The translations under genes were made by a program, and so were the position numbers. A stretch of DNA of 7,327 nt from contig DJEQ01000018.1 in the NCBI GenBank assembly GCA_002431355.1, forward strand, positions 17,032-24,358, in the 5' to 3' direction. The notes under the pieces are model-generated. The model did not search any database, was not told the origin of the DNA, and saw only the letters and a program-made list of their open reading frames with translations. The stretch's first letter is position 1, and every line of letters begins with the position of its first letter. Below, one piece after another: positions 1-4,948 of this stretch. Source of the DNA: Oribacterium sp. UBA5894. Lineage in GTDB: Bacteria > Bacillota > Clostridia > Lachnospirales > Lachnospiraceae.

Positions 1-1995
1 GTCGTGCAGGAGGATCATGGCATCGGTATTTACCGCGGCATCGAACGCATTGAAAGCCAGGGCGTCACGAAGGATTACATCAAGCTCGAGTATGGCGATG
101 GCGGCAATCTGTATCTTCCGGCAACCCGTCTCGAGGGCATCCAGAAGTATGCAGGCGCGGATGCGGCGAAGCCGAAGCTGAATAAGCTGGGCGGTACGGA
201 GTGGCATAAAACGCGGGCCCGTGTGCAGCATGCGGTGAAGGAGATCGCGCGTGATCTCGTGAAGCTGTATGCCGCGCGGCAGTCCGCGTCCGGGTACAAG
301 TTCGGCCCGGATACGGTCTGGCAGAAGGAATTCGAGGAAATGTTTCCGTATGAGGAAACGGCCGACCAGGACCTCGCCATTGAAGCGGTGAAGCAGGATA
401 TGGAGAGCCATAAGATCATGGACCGCCTCATCTGCGGTGACGTCGGCTATGGCAAGACCGAGGTTGCACTGCGGGCCGCGTTCAAGGCGGTGCAGGACAG
501 CAAGCAGGTGGCGTACCTCGTGCCGACGACAATCCTCGCGCAGCAGATCTACAATACCTTCGTCGAGCGCATGAAGGGCTTCCCGGTCAATATCGTGCTG
601 CTCTGCCGTTTCCGGACGCCACAGCAGATCCGAAAGGCGATCGAAGATCTGAAGGCCGGACGCGCCGATGTCGTCATTGGCACGCACCGACTGCTGAGCA
701 AGGACGTCGAGTTTAAGAGCCTCGGCCTCCTGATCGTGGATGAGGAGCAGCGCTTCGGCGTGACACACAAGGAACGCATCAAGAATCTGAAGAAGAATGT
801 CGATGTGCTGACCCTGACTGCGACGCCGATTCCGCGGACCCTGCATATGTCCCTCGTCGGCATCCGTGACATGTCCGTGCTCGAGGAGCCGCCGATTGAC
901 CGTGTGCCGATCCAGACCTATGTGATGGAGTACAATGATGAGCTCGTGCGCGAGGCCATTAACCGGGAGCTCGCACGAAACGGGCAGGTGTATTACGTGT
1001 ACAATCGTGTGAACAATATCGCCGACATTGCCGGACACGTACAGAAGCTCTGCCCGGACGCCCGTGTCGCCTATGCGCATGGGCAGATGTCGGAGACCGA
1101 GCTCGAGGACATCATGCTTCGCTTCATTAATGGAGAAATCGATGTTCTGGTGTCGACCACCATCATTGAAACGGGTCTCGACATTCCAAATGCAAATACG
1201 ATGATCATCCAGGATGCGGACCGGATGGGCCTTTCGCAGCTCTACCAGATCCGTGGCCGTGTCGGGCGCTCGAACCGGACCGCCTATGCCTTCCTTATGT
1301 ACCGTCGTGGCAAGATGCTGACGGAGGAGTCCGAGAAGCGTCTTCAGGCAATCCGCGAATTTACCCAGCTCGGCTCCGGCATCCGTATCGCGATGCGGGA
1401 TCTCGAGATCCGGGGCGCGGGCAATGTCCTGGGCGCAGAACAGCATGGCCACATGGAAGCGGTCGGCTACGACCTGTACTGTAAGCTGCTGAACACCGCA
1501 GTGAAGGAGGAGAAGGGCGAGCTCACTGAGATGCCAAGCTTCGATACGCAGATCGACTGCGACATCGATGCCTTCATTCCGGACAGCTATATCCCGAACG
1601 AGCAGCAGAAGCTCGACATCTATAAGCGGATTTCGTCCATCGAAAATGAGGAGGATTTCAGTGAGATGCAGGACGAGCTCCTGGATCGCTTCGGTGAGAT
1701 CCCGAAGCCGTGCATGAACCTTCTCCGCATCGCACTTCTCCGCGCGGAGGCGCATCATGCCTATGTGACGGAGGCCGACATCCGAAAGGGCAGCTGGAAG
1801 CTCCTCTTCGATGCCTCGGCCGATATCCGCGTAGAGGAAATCCCGGTTCTCATCCGCGAGCAGCAGGGCCGCCTTCGCTTCGTCCCGGGCAAGCAGACGA
1901 TGCTCGTCTTCCGCCAGAGCACCCACGAGAAGACCTGGACGCTTCTCGAAACCCTCGACGACGTTGAGAAGGTCGTGAAGCGCCTCGCGAAGTGA
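1..1995 (+). CDS. mfd: Transcription-repair coupling factor Mfd, 3' part only (5' end outside window)
   Basis: Mfd is a DNA translocase that pushes or removes RNA polymerase stalled at DNA damage and recruits UvrA for nucleotide excision repair. The frame is open from base 1, so the GTG at 4 is an internal valine, not a start. About 664 residues remain of a protein that is usually 1150-1180 long. Numbering from the first codon, the window opens inside the CarD-like RNA-polymerase-interacting domain (HGIGIYRGIE). The superfamily 2 helicase core follows, with Walker A GDVGYGKTE at 146-154, the DEEQ box at 247-250, TATPIPRTLHMS after it, and motif VI QIRGRVGRSNR at 416-426. The TRG translocation segment (AMRDLEIRGAGNVLG) lies near 465-480, and the C-terminal D7 region runs from about 510 to the end. 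The missing part would hold the UvrB-like, UvrA-binding domains. All motifs look intact, so I infer a functional gene. Its arginine codons are all CGN. Confidence 0.97.
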   Translation, partial: VVQEDHGIGIYRGIERIESQGVTKDYIKLEYGDGGNLYLPATRLEGIQKYAGADAAKPKLNKLGGTEWHKTRARVQHAVKEIARDLVKLYAARQSASGYKFGPDTVWQKEFEEMFPYEETADQDLAIEAVKQDMESHKIMDRLICGDVGYGKTEVALRAAFKAVQDSKQVAYLVPTTILAQQIYNTFVERMKGFPVNIVLLCRFRTPQQIRKAIEDLKAGRADVVIGTHRLLSKDVEFKSLGLLIVDEEQRFGVTHKERIKNLKKNVDVLTLTATPIPRTLHMSLVGIRDMSVLEEPPIDRVPIQTYVMEYNDELVREAINRELARNGQVYYVYNRVNNIADIAGHVQKLCPDARVAYAHGQMSETELEDIMLRFINGEIDVLVSTTIIETGLDIPNANTMIIQDADRMGLSQLYQIRGRVGRSNRTAYAFLMYRRGKMLTEESEKRLQAIREFTQLGSGIRIAMRDLEIRGAGNVLGAEQHGHMEAVGYDLYCKLLNTAVKEEKGELTEMPSFDTQIDCDIDAFIPDSYIPNEQQKLDIYKRISSIENEEDFSEMQDELLDRFGEIPKPCMNLLRIALLRAEAHHAYVTEADIRKGSWKLLFDASADIRVEEIPVLIREQQGRLRFVPGKQTMLVFRQSTHEKTWTLLETLDDVEKVVKRLAK

Positions 1996-2000
1996 GGCGC
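1980..2000 (+). other. Hairpin over the mfd stop codon, possible weak terminator
   Basis: GCGCCTC (1980-1986) and GAGGCGC (1994-2000) form a perfect 7-bp GC-rich stem around a 7-base loop, and the TGA stop lies in the loop and 3' arm. No T-run follows; the next bases are GGGGTGGCACC. It is therefore not a standard intrinsic terminator and may only slow polymerase or protect the 3' end of the mRNA. It may also be chance in GC-rich coding sequence. Confidence 0.35.
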
Positions 2001-2030
2001 GGGGTGGCACCTCGCCCGTCACACATTATG

Positions 2031-2059
2031 TTGACATGCCAAGGCGCACAGTTTATACT
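2031..2059 (+). promoter_or_regulatory. Housekeeping sigma-factor promoter of hup
   Basis: A perfect -35 box TTGACA (2031-2036) and a -10 box TATACT (2054-2059, 5 of 6 consensus) are separated by exactly 17 bp. Transcription would begin near 2066 and give a leader of about 70 bases before the HU start codon. The match fits the high expression expected of HU and shows that hup does not depend on mfd read-through. Confidence 0.88.
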
Positions 2060-2085
2060 TTCCATGATAAATTTAAGTTTGGAGT

Positions 2086-2114
2086 CCACAGGTATTTTGG
2101 GAATACGCCTGTGG
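2086..2114 (+). promoter_or_regulatory. Hairpin in the hup 5' leader
   Basis: CCACAGG (2086-2092) pairs with CCTGTGG (2108-2114). Inside it TATT (2093-2096) pairs with AATA (2102-2105) around the loop TTGGG, leaving a two-base CG bulge on the 3' side. The structure starts about 20 bases after the predicted transcription start and ends 6 bases before the ribosome binding site GGAGG (2121-2125). It could stabilise the mRNA, keep the ribosome site open, or bind a regulator. I do not recognise it as a named RNA family. Confidence 0.55.
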
Positions 2115-2134
2115 TCACGTGGAGGAAAAACAAA

Positions 2135-2410
2135 ATGAATAGAGTTGAATTAGTAGCCGCCGTTGCAAAGAGCGCAGACCTTTCCAAGAAGGACGCAGAT
2201 GCAGCTGTCAAGGCCGTATTTGATACTATTGCAGATGCACTTGCAGAGAACGATAAGGTTCAGCTGATCGGCTTCGGTACATTTGATGTTGCAGAGAGAG
2301 CAGCACGTGAGGGAAGAAACCCGAGAACGGGCGCTACGATGAGCATCGAGGCTTCCAAGGCTCCGAGATTCAAGGCTGGTAAGGCTCTGAAGGACAAGAT
2401 CAACGCGTAA
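2135..2410 (+). CDS. hup: HU family DNA-binding nucleoid protein
   Basis: HU is a small dimeric protein that bends and compacts DNA in the nucleoid and assists replication, recombination and repair. The 91-residue product has the usual family length. It starts MNRVELVAAVAK with the helical dimer domain (1-45), followed by the signature GFGTFDVAERAAREGRNPRTG (47-67), which includes the DNA-gripping beta arm with its NPRTG turn, and ends in the C-terminal helix (APRFKAGKALKDKIN). The ATG at 2135 is chosen because GGAGG sits 9 bases upstream and the protein then begins as HU proteins do. The same frame is open further upstream, but that stretch contains the promoter -10 box. The gene is monocistronic, with its own promoter and terminator. 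Five of six arginines are AGA, unlike mfd, which suggests selection for strong expression. In Clostridia HU commonly sits just upstream of rqcP, as here. Confidence 0.96.
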   Translation: MNRVELVAAVAKSADLSKKDADAAVKAVFDTIADALAENDKVQLIGFGTFDVAERAAREGRNPRTGATMSIEASKAPRFKAGKALKDKINA

Positions 2411-2425
2411 TTTACGACACCATGG

Positions 2426-2452
2426 AGGCGGCCTGCAGAGGCCGCCTTTTTT
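2426..2452 (+). terminator. Intrinsic terminator of hup
   Basis: AGGCGGCCT (2426-2434) and AGGCCGCCT (2439-2447) form a perfect 9-bp stem closed by a GCAG tetraloop, followed at once by six Ts (2447-2452). This is a textbook Rho-independent terminator, 15 bases after the HU stop codon. It separates hup from the rqcP operon. Confidence 0.95.
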
Positions 2453-2568
2453 GATAAGAGCCCTTGAAGGGTGGGGATGAACACGCAGCCCGCAGGGCAC
2501 GACCTATGAAGAAGAAATTTCGGAGTGCAGCCGCACAGGACGCACCTCGAAACAAAATGGTGAGACCT

Positions 2569-2808
2569 ATGAGATTAGACAAGTATCTGAAGGTATCCAG
2601 ACTGATCAAGCGCCGTACGGTGGCCAATGAGGCCTGCGATACGGGGAGAGTGCTGGTCAATGATCGTCCGCAGCGCGCTTCCTATGATGTGAAGGTGGGC
2701 GACGTCATTGAAATCCGCTTCGGGGAGAAATCCGTGAAGGCGGAGGTTCTGAATGTACAGGAGACGGTGCATAAGGAAGAGGCAGGAGACCTTTTTAAAT
2801 ATTTATGA
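2569..2808 (+). CDS. rqcP: S4-domain ribosome quality control protein RqcP
   Basis: RqcP (YabO in Bacillus, Hsp15-like) binds stalled 50S subunits with RqcH and helps add alanine tails to trapped nascent chains, marking them for degradation. The 79-residue product is almost entirely one S4 RNA-binding fold. It opens with MRLDKYLKVSRLIKRR, nearly the same as known RqcP proteins, and keeps the arginine cluster at 15-16. GRVLVND and VKVGDVIEIRFG form the rest of the fold. The start at 2569 gives the family's normal N-terminus and has GGTGA (2559-2563) five bases upstream. In-frame starts at 2557 (ATG), 2506 (ATG) and 2464 (TTG) would add 4, 21 or 35 basic residues and cannot be fully excluded. 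The gene heads the operon and overlaps divIC by ATGA. The 116 bases after the hup terminator must supply its promoter, or it lives on read-through; I see no convincing promoter there. Confidence 0.92.
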   Translation: MRLDKYLKVSRLIKRRTVANEACDTGRVLVNDRPQRASYDVKVGDVIEIRFGEKSVKAEVLNVQETVHKEEAGDLFKYL

Positions 2809-3122
2809 GACAGAATCAGCGTCGACGTAAAGAGAAAAGCTTCAGCAGCAATCGACTGGCCATCATTGGCATCACGATCGTGGTGCTGTTTCTTGCCATT
2901 GCCATCAATATCCGTGGCAGGACGCTGCGGCAGCAGGAGCGGGATTACCAGGCCCAGGAAGAAAGTCTGGATGCGGCGATTGCGGATGAAGAGCAGCACG
3001 GTAAGGAACTGGAGGAGAAGAAGGTCTACGTGAAGACGAAGGAATTCACGATGGAAAAGGCCCGGGAAATCTTCGGTCTGAAGCTGCCGGATGAAATTAT
3101 CATTAAACCGGATGAAAAGTAG
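2805..3122 (+). CDS. divIC: Septum formation initiator DivIC/FtsB-like protein
   Basis: DivIC proteins form a membrane complex with FtsL and DivIB that activates septal wall synthesis at the division site. The 105-residue product has the expected bitopic layout: a short, very basic cytoplasmic N-terminus (RQNQRRRKEK), one transmembrane helix at about 18-36 (LAIIGITIVVLFLAIAINI), and an outer coiled coil at about 40-74 rich in Glu, Gln and Lys. It ends with the conserved segment FTMEKAREIFGLKLPDEIII (81-100), matching the family pattern of a basic helix followed by G-hydrophobic-P-E. ATG overlaps the rqcP TGA (ATGA), indicating translational coupling. In Firmicutes divIC lies near rqcP and tilS; in spore formers yabP and yabQ usually separate it from rqcP, and these are absent here. 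FtsL is a less likely identity, given the neighbourhood. Confidence 0.9.
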   Translation: MRQNQRRRKEKSFSSNRLAIIGITIVVLFLAIAINIRGRTLRQQERDYQAQEESLDAAIADEEQHGKELEEKKVYVKTKEFTMEKAREIFGLKLPDEIIIKPDEK

Positions 3123-3145
3123 GAGATAAAGAAACAGGAGGCAGC

Positions 3146-4303
3146 ATGGATCAGGTGATGCTGGATATCAGAAAATATATCGCGAAGTATCAGCTGATCC
3201 GGCCCGGTGACGGGGTCGTGGTGGGGCTGTCCGGCGGCCCGGATTCCGTTTTCCTGCTGTATGCATTGGCAGAGCTGAAGGCACGTATGCACTTTACACT
3301 CTGGGCGGTGCATGTGCACCATGGAATTCGTGGGGCGGAGGCAGACCGGGACGCGCGCTTTTCAGCGCAGCTCTGCCAGAAGCTTGCGGTGCCGTTTCAG
3401 CTCGTACATGTCGAGGCACCGGCGTATGCGACCGAACATGGGCTCGGGCTCGAGGAGGCAGCGCGAATTCTTCGCTATGAGGCGCTGGAGACGCAGCGAA
3501 AAGCGCTGGCGGAGACACTGCGCGACGCGTCGGTGCAGACAGGAATTCCGGCGCAGCAGGGAAAAGTGGAATCGGAGGCGGAGCGGAAGACGAAAAAGGG
3601 TGTACGCTGCGCAGCCGGTTCGTCTTCGGGGAGCCCTGGAGAAGCGGTGATCGCAGTCGCACATCATCTTGACGACCAGGCCGAAACGGTGCTTCATCAC
3701 CTCGTGCGAGGCGCAGGATTACGTGGCCTTTCGGGCATGGAGAATCGGCGGGATCACATTATTCGGCCATTGCTTTCCACAAAAAGAGAAGATATACTGA
3801 AATGGCTTCATGCGCATAAAATGGACTATATGCTGGATTCCACCAATGCCGATGTGCAGTATACACGAAATCGCCTTCGGACACGGGTCCTGCCAGAGCT
3901 GAAGAGCATCAACCGGGAGGCGAGCGCGCATATCGCACGGAGTGCCGCGCTTTTACGAGAGGCGGACGAATATTTCCGGATGCTGGCGCTTCAGTATGTG
4001 GATCAGTATGCGCTGCGCGAGAAAACGGGCGTCCCGGCGATCGCATTGCCCGTCGCCCGCTTAAAGGCGTATCCCGAGCTTGTGCGGCAGTATGTCTATA
4101 TCGAAATGATTCGACGGATGGGGACCCCGCTCAAGGACTGGAGCGCGGTGCATTTTCAGGACCTGGACCGGCTGATTTTCGGACCGGGCAATGCGCATCT
4201 GGATCTGCCGTATCGCATGAGCGCGGAGTATCGTAAGAAGCATCTGATTTTACAGAAGCATCAAGAGGTTATCAGTGTAAAAAGGAGAAAAAACCATGGC
4301 TGA
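3146..4303 (+). CDS. tilS: tRNA(Ile)-lysidine synthetase TilS, unusual form
   Basis: TilS uses ATP to join lysine to cytidine 34 of tRNA-Ile(CAU), switching its codon from AUG to AUA and its identity from Met to Ile; it is normally essential. The ATP PP-loop SGGPDS is at 29-34, followed by VHVHHGIRG (55-63), AHHLDDQAET (172-181), and the family block DSTNADVQYTRNRLRTRVLP (231-250). Two things are odd. Between RYEAL (110-114) and AVIAVAHH there are roughly 40 more residues than usual, hydrophilic and charged. The 385-residue protein also ends soon after GNAHLDLPYRMSAEYRKKHLIL, so the C-terminal TilS domain present in the E. coli and Bacillus enzymes is missing. AGGAGG lies 4 bases before ATG. 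The stop overlaps hpt by 8 bases. All catalytic motifs are present, so I expect an active enzyme. Confidence 0.95.
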   Translation: MDQVMLDIRKYIAKYQLIRPGDGVVVGLSGGPDSVFLLYALAELKARMHFTLWAVHVHHGIRGAEADRDARFSAQLCQKLAVPFQLVHVEAPAYATEHGLGLEEAARILRYEALETQRKALAETLRDASVQTGIPAQQGKVESEAERKTKKGVRCAAGSSSGSPGEAVIAVAHHLDDQAETVLHHLVRGAGLRGLSGMENRRDHIIRPLLSTKREDILKWLHAHKMDYMLDSTNADVQYTRNRLRTRVLPELKSINREASAHIARSAALLREADEYFRMLALQYVDQYALREKTGVPAIALPVARLKAYPELVRQYVYIEMIRRMGTPLKDWSAVHFQDLDRLIFGPGNAHLDLPYRMSAEYRKKHLILQKHQEVISVKRRKNHG

Positions 4304-4826
4304 GCATGTAAGAGTGCTGATCCCGGAGGATCAGATCGAGAAGCGTATTACTGAAATTGCAGATAAGATTTCCGAGGAATACAAGGGTCAGTCCCTGCAC
4401 CTCATCTGCATCCTGAAGGGTGGCGCGATGTTCATGTGTGAGCTTGCGAAGCGAATTCATGACGTGGATGTGTCCTTCGATTTCATGTCCGTGTCCAGCT
4501 ATGGCGGCGGAACGACCTCCAGCGGCATCGTGAAGATCGTGAAGGATCTCGATGAGCCGCTCGAGGGAAAGCATGTCATGATCGTCGAGGATATCATTGA
4601 CACAGGACATACCCTGAACCACCTCAGTAAGATGCTGCGGGATCGGAAGCCGCTTTCCATTGAAATCTGCACGCTGCTGAATAAGCCATCCCGTCGGGAG
4701 AAGGAAGTGCCGGTGAAGTATTCCTGCTTCGAGATTCCGGACGAGTTCGTGGTCGGCTATGGCCTCGATTACGATCAGCGCTACCGGAACCTCCCATACA
4801 TCGGTGTGGTGGAGTTCGACAAGTAA
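4296..4826 (+). CDS. hpt: Hypoxanthine phosphoribosyltransferase
   Basis: This cytoplasmic purine-salvage enzyme converts hypoxanthine (and usually guanine) plus PRPP to IMP or GMP. The 176-residue product has the normal length. LKGG (40-43) is the conserved PPi-binding loop. SSYGGGTTSSG (67-77) is the mobile catalytic loop. VMIVEDIIDTGHTL (94-107) is the PRPP-binding signature with its acidic pair. FVVGYGLDYDQRYRNLPYIG (151-170) carries the purine-binding and Mg-binding residues. The start at 4296 has AGGAG 8 bases upstream and lies inside the end of tilS, so translation is probably coupled. tilS-hpt is a long-conserved Firmicutes pair, and in Bacillus the two proteins also act together on ftsH expression. 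Here ftsH does not follow; an intrinsic terminator ends the operon. Xanthine specificity is unlikely from the overall similarity, but cannot be ruled out by eye. Confidence 0.96.
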   Translation: MAEHVRVLIPEDQIEKRITEIADKISEEYKGQSLHLICILKGGAMFMCELAKRIHDVDVSFDFMSVSSYGGGTTSSGIVKIVKDLDEPLEGKHVMIVEDIIDTGHTLNHLSKMLRDRKPLSIEICTLLNKPSRREKEVPVKYSCFEIPDEFVVGYGLDYDQRYRNLPYIGVVEFDK

Positions 4827-4876
4827 GCGACGGCAGAGAGAAGGATGTGGTTCATCGTTCGTGAGGGAATAAAGAG

Positions 4877-4902
4877 AGGCGCATGAAGGAATGCGCCTTT
4901 TT
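4877..4902 (+). terminator. Intrinsic terminator of the rqcP-divIC-tilS-hpt operon
   Basis: AGGCGCAT (4877-4884) pairs perfectly with ATGCGCCT (4891-4898) around the loop GAAGGA, followed by five Ts (4898-4902). An A-rich run (AATAAAGAG) precedes the stem. It lies about 50 bases after the hpt stop codon and isolates the downstream GH13 gene from the operon. Confidence 0.92.
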
Positions 4903-4948
4903 GAGATGCAGCAATGCATAAATTCAGAGTAGGTAGGGAATCTTTTGT

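Noticed and set aside
4..6. GTG at 4 as the start of a complete 663-residue protein
   Set aside because: The preceding codon is in frame and the sequence matches the middle of the Mfd RNA-polymerase-interacting domain, so the window simply cuts the gene.
2036..2134. Upstream in-frame extension of HU
   Set aside because: It would begin inside the -35 box and include the -10 box, so it would not be transcribed. The ATG at 2135 has a good ribosome site and gives the standard HU N-terminus.
2453..2568. A promoter for the rqcP operon built from TTGATA (2451-2456)
   Set aside because: No acceptable -10 box lies 16-18 bases downstream; the best candidate (GATGAA) matches only three positions at wrong spacing. 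The small palindromes CCCTTGAAGGG and GCCCGCAGGGC there are too short to interpret.
4903..4948. A promoter for the GH13 gene using CATAAA (4917-4922) as -10
   Set aside because: The matching -35 would fall within the hpt terminator stem and does not resemble TTGACA. The gene must have a promoter nearby, but I cannot place it from the sequence.
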